This document shows positions 55,111 to 64,000 of a DNA stretch of 64,000 nt, one piece after another (the stretch's first letter is position 1; the number at the start of each line of letters is the position of its first letter). Source of the DNA: Boesenbergia rotunda (taxonomy: Eukaryota > Streptophyta > Magnoliopsida > Zingiberales > Zingiberaceae). The position numbers and the translations under genes were made by a program. Below the pieces are notes generated by a model. It made no database searches. It saw only the letters and a program-made list of their open reading frames with translations, and was not told where the DNA came from. Where the stretch lies: the NCBI GenBank assembly GCA_024364735.1, contig JAGFNQ010007699.1, positions 44,368 through 108,367 of the forward strand, in the 5' to 3' direction.

Positions 55111-55527
55111 ACTTCAACTTTTTTTAAAGTTTTTTATATATTAATATATTTAATAATATTATTAAATATATTAATTTATATTAATCTAATATAAAAAATA
55201 ATTTATTTATATTTTTAAAAAATATTAAATTATTAATTGAGATATATTTTTAATTGAAATATTTTTTTGATTTTTATCGTACGTTTTTTATCCGATTCCA
55301 TAATATATTATTTTAAAATAAAAAGTCTGAAAAAATATTTTTAAATGTCTCAAAATTCGTTATTGAAAAAGAGAAAGAAAATGAAAATGAAAATGACATG
55401 CAGTACTTTGACAGAAGGGGTATAAGAGGAAGTTCACTAATATAAGTACGTTATTTAGTAACAATGAAACCATGGTACGCCTTTTGATAAATACCAATAT
55501 TTGGGTACGCCCTTTGGTAAATTGCTC

Positions 55528-55536
55528 AATAAACAT
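55528..55536. repeat. 9-bp target duplication AATAAACAT (right)
   Basis: Exact match to 50830-50838. Confidence 0.85.
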
Positions 55537-55639
55537 ATGTACATAGATGATTGTACTTATTTAATTATACTATTAAAAAAAAGTATAATTGAAAAATGAC
55601 GAATCAGGTAGCAGATAAATTGAACATAGGATGATCGAC

Positions 55640-55830
55640 TCGGTTTCACAGAAGTTTCCTACCTGTCACCAGGAAAGCGTTCGCGGTGGCAGTCTAGAAG
55701 CCCAGTGTCCCAGGGTTCGCATCCCATTTGGAGGAAAAATTCTTGTAAAATGCGCCGTAGTTGGGGATCAAACTATGGATATCTGGGTTAACGACTAGCT
55801 ACCCTACCACTGTATCATGGCCCCGGAAGC
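55640..55830. mobile_element. tRNA-related, SINE-like segment
   Basis: On the minus strand, 55828-55760 resembles a tRNA: an A-box-like stretch around CAGTGGTAGGG and a B-box-like AGTTTGATCCC about 45 bp apart, starting CCGGGGCCATG. On the plus strand a second B-box-like GGTTCGCATCC lies at about 55724. No poly-A tail or clear target duplication is visible, so SINE identity is tentative; a decayed tRNA-like fragment is the alternative. Confidence 0.35.
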
Positions 55831-55967
55831 AAAAAATATAATTGAGCATCTTAAGTAGGGTTGAATTAGAGCCACCCTCAACTTTCTTTCATCAAGAACA
55901 GTCCCAAGTCTTCTTCATTGACTCGCTACTCTTAATGTCGGTGTAGTAAAGTACTCAAATGAATAAT

Positions 55968-55972
55968 AAAAG
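55968..55972. repeat. Target site duplication AAAAG (left)
   Basis: Repeated at 56727-56731. Confidence 0.85.
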
Positions 55973-56726
55973 TGATGAGGTTGAAGGCCCATGGTGGGCA
56001 CGGAGACTAAAAAAGCTATGTGGTGAAATATACCAAATCGGAACGACTCTTTTGTTGTGACACCCGAGATCCTCTCGGGAAAGGGAATTCAGAGACCAAC
56101 TCAAGTAGGTATAACCCCGAAGATAACTTCAAAAATACACACCCTCAAGCTCACCTCAGGAGGAAAGTCCCCGAGAGTACCTCGGGGAGAGGAATGCCCG
56201 GGACCTCCGGGCCAAACAACCTCGAGATCACCTCGGGACAGGGGGTCCATGGAACACTCAAGCAGAGGTCTGTTTTCCTCGGATCGGCGAGTCATCGTAA
56301 TCCATCATTATGAAGTAATTACGACCCATAATAAGCTGCCATCAGAGCCTTAATTGTCGCAATGACCCAGATTGAAGAACTGTGGGGACCGTTATCAGGA
56401 TGATCCATTAACCGATAATCAAGGGGACGTGACGAAGGTCGTGGAGACTCGTGGATGACCGCTGCAGGTATAAAAGGTACTCCAACTCCTCTGGTATGGG
56501 GGGTTATGCATTCTTGACTACATACCTACTGTTTTACCTTTCCTTCATCTTCTCCATCGAGACACTGACTTGAGCATCGGAGTGGACTCCACCGGGCAAC
56601 CTCCGGCGTGTTCCCCTAACACTCGTGTTAATCTCGCAGGGTGTGACTTCTTCTTCAATCGTCAGTGTCCGTATGGACAGAACCCTAGTGACTGGCCGTC
56701 GACGTTGATTCCTTCCTTCCGGAACA
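55973..56726 (+). mobile_element. Solo LTR of the Tat-type gypsy family
   Basis: TGATGAGG to GGAACA, 754 bp, with perfect duplication AAAAG. It matches the LTRs at 5553-6265 and 17102-17840 in the opposite orientation: the cctctcggga segments, the gtataaaaggtactcc promoter region (about 56469) and the final gttgattccttcc... stretch. It is clearly more diverged than those two are from each other. Confidence 0.88.
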
Positions 56727-56731
56727 AAAAG
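56727..56731. repeat. Target site duplication AAAAG (right)
   Basis: Exact match to 55968-55972. Confidence 0.85.
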
Positions 56732-57743
56732 AATTAATGAACAAGATGAATACCCTAGAGATTGATTTCTAGAGTGCATAAGTTTTGTTCTATATTTATT
56801 TAGTTGGCAAATTAAAGATAAGACCATCTATCTTCCAAAATTAATCAGGTTAAGCCCGACCATCAGGATTATATATATATACAAAACATCTCTTAGTGCT
56901 TCAAATTAGATGAAATGGGAATAATTAAATGTGTCCAAGAAATTCACAATAATCTTTCATGATCATTCCCTTTATGAGAAAGGGAAATTGTTCCAACTCC
57001 TCTGCGATGCAACCATTGACTACTAATTAAAAAAAAATCCACACTGAGGAGGATGCTTCCCCTTGCCTCGTGTTTAATGATACTTGAGTGTCTTAATTAT
57101 TTCTTCTCCACAGTAAGAACATCTTCAATAGTTAAAATTCTAAATGAGTTTTTTTTTTCATGATCCTAATATACCACATTAATAATATGAAAATTTATTG
57201 AAACATTTTTAATGGTTAGAGTTCTAAATGAAATTTTTTTATGATCCAATTCATAATATGCAATTACATAGCTCCATATATATATGACATCAATTCCAAA
57301 CAAAAGAAAGGTTTGCATTTTCACTATTATTCTTAAATTATAAATCTCAAATCTCATCTCTATAATATTTAAGATTTTTTATTTAGCTTTTTTAATTTTA
57401 CAAAACTATTATAAATCTTATATTGAAGGTACCCTCAGTTGTGTTGCTTAGGTATCCATCGTTACTGTCATTTAATGTATTTTGGAGCATATTCATTCAT
57501 GGGATCTTAAACTTTCCTAAATGGATTTTGTGAATGTTATCTATTATCATTGTTTGAACTATATAAGCCTAAACTATTTTTTTTTTAAAAATTTAAGTCT
57601 AGTTTTTAATAATATTTTTAAAAATATTTTGTAAGATATAAAATATTAATATTTAAATTTCTTTTGCGCCTTCTAATACATGTTAATATTAAATTACGAG
57701 TTAGATATTTAACAATTTTTTTAAAAAAAAACGGTGTTCTTTC
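56732..57743. other. AT-rich intergenic DNA
   Basis: No gene is recognised. A short direct duplication is seen (words around agttctaaatga at about 57137 and 57228). Confidence 0.5.
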
Positions 57744-58060
57744 CGTTGGAGTTAGGAAGACGAGAAAGTATCCTTTTCTTTTCTATTTCAATCCAATTAA
57801 TTCCTCCATTTATAAAAGAATGGGAAGAGTCTTTGCACTCTTATATATGGTCGCCCAAGTCAATCTGAAAGAAGAACAAGAGGAGATAAGAACAACTCAT
57901 GCATTATCATAGAGTGATATTAGGTTCATGGATTTATAAGTGTTCGTTATCGTGACCTTCTTCCAGATGGTGAGTTCTCCGAGTCTTCTACCGTTTCTTC
58001 TCAAGATCATTGTAAGTATTTATTATTTTGATCTTGTATTTCATGCAATAGATCTAGCAA
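57744..58060 (+). mobile_element. Degenerate 5' LTR of second copia copy
   Basis: Starts with (c)gttggagtta, has a TATA-like cttatatatgg (about 57839) and ends near catgcaatag before the altered primer site. About 180 bp shorter than 24429-24927. Confidence 0.6.
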
Positions 58061-58671
58061 TGATATTCGAGCGTGTAAGATTGAAAGAGCATAAAATTAC
58101 CCATGACCTCTGTTTGCTCTGTTTAATGGGTGAAATCATGTTGAGTCGTGTTCAACGGCTATTACCAAAATTCAATCGCAACAATTACCACGCACCCACG
58201 GAATTTGTCTCCGTCATGTTCTACTATCACTAGGAGAGATCGCAACATACTACCATTGCTCGGCGATGAAAAAGACTAGTCCGTTGCGAGGACTGCAACT
58301 GAATTATTGTTACCTCCCATGGACAATGATTGAGTCTTAGCGGGGGAAAGCCGGTGGCAGACTACTGTCAATGGATGGCAGAAGAAGAGGTGTGTGAGTT
58401 GAGACGGCGGAGAAGAAGATGAAACGGCCGAAAAAAAAGGGGCCCTACTTAGGCATTTTTTTTAATTATTAAAAAAACAAAAAACAAAAGGAGAACACGT
58501 TTGCTGAAGTGACCAAAAGAGGCTTCGATCATGAGTTTTTTGTTTATGCATGATTAGCTGTTCAATTAAGATTAAGCTTTGTGCTTCATGGATTTGGGCT
58601 TAAGTTTGAGTTTGATTTAAATTGATATTAAAAATAATAATAATCATAAATAAAATAAAAAGGCAAGAAAA

Positions 58672-58743
58672 ATACCACATTCAGAATTGAAATACAGACC
58701 TTGATACACAAGACTAATGCTCTACCACTAAGCTATAAAGGTA
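58672..58743 (-). other. tRNA-like sequence in copia leader
   Basis: On the minus strand: ACCTTTATAGCTTAGTGGTAGAGCAT (an A-box-like start), an anticodon-arm-like TCTTGTGTATC and a B-box-like TTTCAATTCTGAATG, overall the size of a tRNA. The arms pair poorly, so it is a tRNA-derived relic at best. A remnant of the same segment is at about 25155-25180 in the first copy. Confidence 0.35.
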
Positions 58744-59179
58744 GTTATTTTTAAATCTGATATAAAGGTAGTTATTTTTAAATCTGATTCAATTGATTTG
58801 AACCAATCTATCCAATTAGACTTAGACCTCATTTAAATCATTAGTTAGTTTAATCAGATTAGGTTGGTCTAATCAGACCAGGTCTAGTTTAAACTATTGG
58901 TTGGTTTAACCAAACTAATTTGATCGAAACCTGAACCGAACTAACTAATTTGATCAATAGGTCGAACGTAAACTTAAATGGGCTTAGGTGAAACAACAAC
59001 AATAGAGCATCCAAATTGATCGACCCAGTGCGTTAGTCAATTGTAGCTCCTCAAATAAAAAAAAATTAATTTTCTTATTTACTTGTGTGCTTTTTCTATG
59101 TATATGTGTGAATTGAAATAAACCAATTTTGTTACTAGTTTGACGATTTTGTATTGATAATATTATTTTTTAATTCAAG

Positions 59180-59734
59180 ATGTCGCGTGAGATATGCACC
59201 ATGACCCGTCATAATGAGCGATGCAATAAGCTAATGGAGCAGATAGAGGAGGTTAAATATAGTCTGGTTCTCGAAATCTAAGGAAATATAAGAAGGCTAG
59301 ATCGGTTATTTTGGAAACTCGAGCAGGAAGAGTTTCCAATCTTCGATGACTACAGAATCGGGACATTGATTCATTCGTTGCCAAAGCGTGCAAGAGAAGT
59401 AGCACACCAAATATGGAGATGCTATAAATGTCGTATCTTATATACTAAGTTATGTAAGCAGCTACTTCGCTATAAGTTTTTAGAGAATTTAGAAGATTCT
59501 GAGGAAGACCCAGAACAGGATCCTGAAGAATGTGAGTAAGATCCAGAGGAAGACATTGAAATATTTGAGGAAGATCTTAAAATGTTTGAGGAAGATTCTG
59601 AGATATTTGAGGAAGATCCTATAGAAACTTTGGAACATTCCGAAACTGGCCGATTTGAGATGAATGAGAGAGTGATGACCACTGTCATAGTATTTTTTAT
59701 TATGGGAATAATATCGGCTTATCTAGTTTATTAA
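59180..59734 (+). pseudogene. Extra ORF upstream of gag: acidic protein with C-terminal membrane helix
   Basis: One frame of 185 codons from the ATG at 59180 to the TAA at 59734, broken by two stops (near 59279 and 59537). The N-terminus is charged and helical (NERCNKLMEQIEEVKYSL). The middle has basic and Cys-containing segments (WRCYKCRILYTKLCK). A very acidic repeat follows (FEEDLKMFEEDSEIFEEDP). The last 18 residues are hydrophobic (TVIVFFIMGIISAYLVY), a likely single membrane anchor at the very C-terminus. A shortened form is at 25711-25874. I know no family for it; copia elements do not normally carry an ORF here. Confidence 0.5.
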
Positions 59735-60099
59735 ATTCTGTTGTTATTGTCGTCGTGTACGAACCGAATAAGCTCATTTAATAAAGTCATATAGTATAGA
59801 CTGTTCTTATATACGAACAATACTATATTTTAATGAAAAAGTTATGTTATATGTTAACTGACTTGAAAATGATTAGTTTATTTTTTTTTATAAATGATTA
59901 GTTCATTAGTTCATTTTTGATGGGATGTATATAATAAAATTGATCAATGTTGATTAGATTGGATCATACGACTGACGAGTAGAAACACAGTTACCACTTG
60001 ATTTCGTAAACCAACTCAAATTTACATTGAGTCAATCATAAATTATGTACATATGAAATACATTGAATCACTGAATAATATGTTTATTTATGATAGATC

Positions 60100-60960
60100 A
60101 TGGCAACTAAAAACATCATAGCCGAATTCAACAAGGGAGAGAAATTATATAGGGATAACTATAAAATATGACATCTCAAGATACAATATGTTCTTGAGGA
60201 ATAAGAAGTTTTAGAGACTGAATCAATTCATGGAAGAACATGCTAATGGTTCAACAACATAGCATAAACTTGATATAGATTCCTATAAGGCATGGAAGAA
60301 AAAGGACTCTACTACTAAGGGGATATTGATTAGTTCAATGTAGACGACCTGGTATTTGAATATGAGCAATTACCATCAGCTCATACTGTCTAAGTAACCC
60401 TGAGAGAGAAATACAATGGAGTTACTTTAAGCAAGCTTCGCCAATTGACAATCAAGTTTGACAGTTGTAAAAAGCGCTCGAATGTTACCATAGCCCAATA
60501 TCTGGGGAAATGGGGAATATGATTCGGGAGCTAAAGGTTACTGGTCATGAGTTAACCGATGAACAACAGGTTCAGACAGTTATTCATTCCCATCCTGATT
60601 CTTGGGAAACAATGAAACAGAACCTTACTCACAGTGAGAGTATCAATGATGTCTCACGCCATATTGAATTGGAGGTGGAGAAAATAGAATCCATAAGGAT
60701 TTTTTTAATAAGCTTTTGTAGCTAAAGGTTTTCGATCTAAGAATAAGAAAAAATGGTTAAGAAAGGAAAAAAGCAAGGGAAAAGAAGTTAGTGCTACTAT
60801 TGTACAATACCCAATCAAGAAGAAAGGAAGGATATGGAAAAAAAATCTAAAAGCAAGCTGACTTGCGATGACTGTGGCAAGAAGGGTCACTTTGCTCGGG
60901 AATGTACTGAGTCGAAAAAGGTAGATCCATGTTTATCTTCTTTTCATGAGTTTTATGTTG
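60100..60960 (+). pseudogene. gag: gag of second copia copy
   Basis: ATG at 60100 with the same MATKNIIAEFNKGEKLY start as the first copy, then frameshifts and stops. The UBN2-like region is partly open at 60510-60725 (MIRELKVTGHELTDEQQVQ). A CCHC knuckle, CDDCGKKGHFAREC, is preserved at about 60862-60903; it is missing from the first copy. Confidence 0.7.
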
Positions 60961-63900
60961 CTAGTTCAGTATTATTAGCTGATTCTTATCCTTGTGGATT
61001 ATAGATACAGGAGTAACGAACCAATAAGTGGATATATGTGGGAAATAATGCAAGAATTGAAGTCAAAGGAAATAACACTTGGAAACTCAACATTCGTGGT
61101 GGAGGTACTTTTTTTTACATGATGTCCTGTATGCTCCTGAGATTTGACAAAATTTGGTTTTCATTAATTGCCTTCTTAAATTGGGTTGTTGTATAAACTT
61201 TTATAGTCGTTGTGTGGAAATAAAAATTAACTCTATCTTAATTGGATATGATTATGTATCAAATGGTTTTATGGTTCTTAATATAGAACTAGATGTTAAT
61301 TGTGGAAATAATAATTATTTTTCAAACATTGCTCTTACTAGAGATGCTAGAGATGCTGATGTTAATGATGAAGTTTGGCATGTAAGATTGGGACATATAG
61401 GACAAGAAAGAATGAATAGATTAGTCAAAGATGGTCTGCTCGACACTCGTGTGAAAGTTGACTTATCTATATGTGAGCATTGTCTTGCTTGAAAAGCAAC
61501 TAGGAAACCATTTGGTAAGACTATTAGAGCTGAATCACCATTACAATTGATTCATTCAGATATTTGTGGTCCAATGAATGTGAAGGCTAGACATGAAAGT
61601 TCTTATTTCATTACATTTATTAATGACTTCACGCGTTTTGGTCATGTGTATTTGATTTCTTATAAATCTGAAGCATTAGATTGCTTCAATCATTATTTGA
61701 ACGAAGTTGAGAATTAATTGGAATGTAAGGTTAAAACCTTTCGCATTGACCGTGCAGGTGAATATTTGTCTGATCGGTTCAAGACAATATGTAATGAGAA
61801 AGGGATTATTAGACAACTAACTATCCCTAGAACTCCACAACAAAATGAAGTTGCTGAAAGAAAAAATCGAACTCTTTTCGAAATGGTTAGATCAATGATG
61901 GCTTAAGCTAATTTGTCTATCTCCTATTGGGGAGATGCTTTATTAGCTGCAACCTACATACTTAACCGAGTGCCTTCTAAATCTGTTCCAACTACTCCAT
62001 ATGAACTTTGGACAGACAAAAAATCAGATATGAGTAATCTGAGATCCTGGGAGTTAGCTACTTATATTCATGATACAACTCACAAATATAGAAAATTATG
62101 ACCCAGGGGTAGAAAGTGTATCTTTGTAAAATATTATGATACCTCCAAGGGTTATATTTTCATTGGTGAGCGACAAGATGGAATCATTTCTGAAATAGTT
62201 ACTTTTCTCGAAACTGAGTTCCCAAAAAGAGGTGAAGTTGATAAATTGATTCCTCTATTTGCAATAGAGAAGAAAGATATTGTTCCTTTATCAACGAATC
62301 AGGAATCACAAGGGATGTCTGAATCTAGTCAACCTAGTGGGAATGAATTGCCTATAAATAAGTTAGTTTCTCAATAGTTTAACCTATGAAGAAGTAGTCG
62401 TCAGATTATTCCTCGAAGAATGTTTGTCATTGAGAATGAGACATTAATTATTCTTCCAGTTGATTATAAGGAACCTCAAATAGTTGAGAAAGCATTGAAA
62501 TACTCAGCTAAGGAGAAATAGAAAGTTGCAATGGATGAGAAAATGGAGTCCATGAGAAAAAATCAACTTTGGGACTTTGTTGATCTTCCTTCGGGCCGAA
62601 GGGCTATTGGGAATAAGTGAATTCTCAAAATTAAGAAGAAAGCGGATGGGTCAATTAATTGATACAAAACTTGTTTAGTTGCAAAAGGATATGCCCAAAT
62701 AGAGGGTATTGATTTTGAAGAGACATTCTCTCCAGTTGTGAAGTTTGTGTCAATACGTGTCATTCTAGCTATAGTATCACATTTTGACTTAGAATTATAT
62801 CAAATGGATGTAAATATGACTTTCCTTAATAATAATTTTGGCGACGAAATCTATATAGCACAGCCAGAAGATTATATAGCTGAGGGTTAAGAGAATAAAG
62901 TATGTAGACTTAAGAAGTCTATGTATGGGCTAAAGCAGGCGTCAAGACAATGAAACATAAGATTCAATAAAGTCATTTTATCTTATAGTTTCGAAATGAT
63001 CAATGAGGATCATTGTGTTTACCTACAGAAGGAAAAAGGAAAGTTTGTCATTTTATCATTATGCGTTAATGTTATGCTAATAGCTAGAAGTGACTTAAAG
63101 TTTGTAATAGAAGTCAAGTTTTGACTTTCATCGCAATTTGACATAATAGATATATGAGAAGTTGAGTACATCTTAGGAGTGTAGATCATTCATGTGCAAT
63201 CAAAAAGGCTTTTGGGTTTGTCCTAAGAAGCTTATATCACTAAAATTCTACAATACTTCAATATGTCAGATTGTAATATTAAACAAACACCTACAGTAAA
63301 AGGTGTTATTCTAAGCAAAAATATATCTCCCAAGACTTTTGGGAGATATATGAGAAGTTGAGTACATCTTAGGAGTGTAGATCATTCATGTGCAATCAAA
63401 AAGGCTTTTGGGTTTGTCCTAAGAAGCTTATATCACTAAAATGCTACAATACTTCAATATGTCAGATTGTAATATTAAACAAACACCTACAGTAAAAGGT
63501 GTTATTCTAAGCAAAAATATATCTCCCAAGACTCCTGAAGAGGTAGCTGATATGAAGAATAAATCATATGCCAATGTCATTGATAGTTTAATATATACTA
63601 TGTCGTCTACTCATCCTAATATAAGATATACTGTGGCTTAGTTAGCCGTTTCCAATCAAGTTCAGGATCGAGACACTGGAAAGCGGTGAAAAGGATATTC
63701 ATATATCTCAAAGGGACAACAGATTATTGTTTATGCTTCCAAGGATCAAAGTTGAGACTGAAGGGCTATATAGATGGAGATTGGGAAGGGGACCTTGATG
63801 ACAGAAAATTCATATCTGGCTATAATTTTTTGCTGAATGGTGACGTTATCACATGAAATAGCAAGAAACAGACTTGTGTAGCGTTGTCGATAATAGAGGT

Positions 63901-64000
63901 TGAGTATGTGATTTTTGCAGTAGTTGTACAAGAAGCTGTCTAGTTAAGAAGGTTCTTAAAGCATATGAAGATTACTAAGAACAGTGGAGTCCTGATATAG
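60961..64000 (+). pseudogene. pol: pol of second copia copy
   Basis: Protease region damaged and partly deleted near 61020. Integrase shows WHVRLGHIGQERM, CEHCLA then a stop, the core Asp in IHSDICGPM, then the second Asp (FRIDRAGEYL) and Glu in NEVAERKNRT. Reverse transcriptase has many stops; the YVDD box is changed (CVNV near 63064). A 196-bp duplication (63155-63350 and 63351-63546) lies between RT and RNase H. RNase H remains (GDLDDRKFISGY, near 63790) run to the window edge. Confidence 0.75.
63155..63546 (+). repeat. 196-bp tandem duplication in copia pol
   Basis: Two copies in direct order with essentially one substitution visible (ctaaaattctac / ctaaaatgctac) over about 190 bp. At the junction is a hairpin (tatctcccaag ... 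ttgggagata). Confidence 0.88.

Larger units (their letters stand above)
50839..55527. mobile_element. Non-autonomous Mutator-like element with long TIRs
   Basis: Long inverted repeats (about 50839-51300 and 55070-55527) with a shared outer motif CAATTTACCAAAGG, flanked by a 9-bp direct repeat. Long TIRs and a 9-bp duplication are the hallmarks of Mutator-like elements. The interior has no transposase or other coding sequence. It is filled with three tandem units of about 1.07 kb and an (AT)n microsatellite. Confidence 0.82.
57744..64000 (+). mobile_element. Second, decayed copy of the outer copia family (truncated by window)
   Basis: Follows the outer copia element (24429-50632) segment by segment: a shortened 5' LTR (about 57744-58060), a primer site changed to TGATATTCGAGC (58061-58072), a leader, an extra ORF, gag, protease, integrase, reverse transcriptase and RNase H. 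It has more stops and indels than the first copy and no nested insertion. The 3' end lies beyond the window. Confidence 0.8.

Noticed and set aside
57664..58233. ORFs at 57664-57912 and 57940-58233
   Set aside because: They fall within the degenerate copia LTR and leader, matching the non-coding parts of 24429-25000.

Overview
This is nuclear DNA from a flowering plant. It contains a spliced aquaporin gene with short GT-AG introns, several nested plant LTR retrotransposons, a Mutator-like element, MITE-like elements and a transposon carrying plant gene fragments. The very GC-rich aquaporin exons next to AT-rich intergenic DNA suggest a commelinid monocot such as a member of the Zingiberales, but this is a weak inference.

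Only one intact host gene is visible: a seed-type tonoplast aquaporin (TIP3) on the minus strand at 22659-23562, with three exons. Its upstream region has G-box/ABRE and RY motifs. Almost everything else is transposon sequence. Most of it is broken by stops, frameshifts and insertions.

Layout. 1-4637: a minus-strand gag-only LTR retrotransposon (SIRE-like), cut by the window edge. 4638-5552 and 17841-17950: two halves of an older plus-strand LTR, split by a minus-strand Ty3/gypsy element of Tat type (5553-17840). The gypsy element has two LTRs, gag and protease, no reverse transcriptase, an 83-bp tandem array, and an opposite-strand extra ORF of the putative gypsy-type transposon family. Its gag is interrupted by a 2.75-kb solo LTR (13132-15886). 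18511-20384: a TIR element with a 3-bp TSD carrying fragments of ARPC5 and of a P4-ATPase flippase. 20388-22527: AT-rich DNA with a small TIR element. 22528-23850: the aquaporin gene.

24429-50632: one Ty1/copia element swollen to 26 kb by nested insertions. A second copia element (28531-45131, TSD ATTAG) sits in its pol gene. Inside the second element's reverse transcriptase is a gag-only element with inverted terminal LTRs (34888-41674, TSD TAAAG). A solo LTR (47159-49401, TSD TGTCT) sits in the outer element's 3' untranslated region. 50839-55527: a non-autonomous Mutator-like element with a 9-bp TSD, about 450-bp TIRs and three tandem units carrying nine near-identical hairpins. 55640-55830: a tRNA-related, SINE-like segment. 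55973-56726: a solo LTR of the same gypsy family (TSD AAAAG). 57744-64000: a decayed second copy of the outer copia family, running off the window.

The most unusual signals are four. First, three related LTR families each carry their own array of short perfect palindromes next to the LTR TATA box. Second, one element has inverted terminal LTRs yet an intact target duplication. Third, a TIR element has captured two unrelated host genes. Fourth, two copies of a copia family carry an extra small ORF ending in a membrane helix, upstream of gag.
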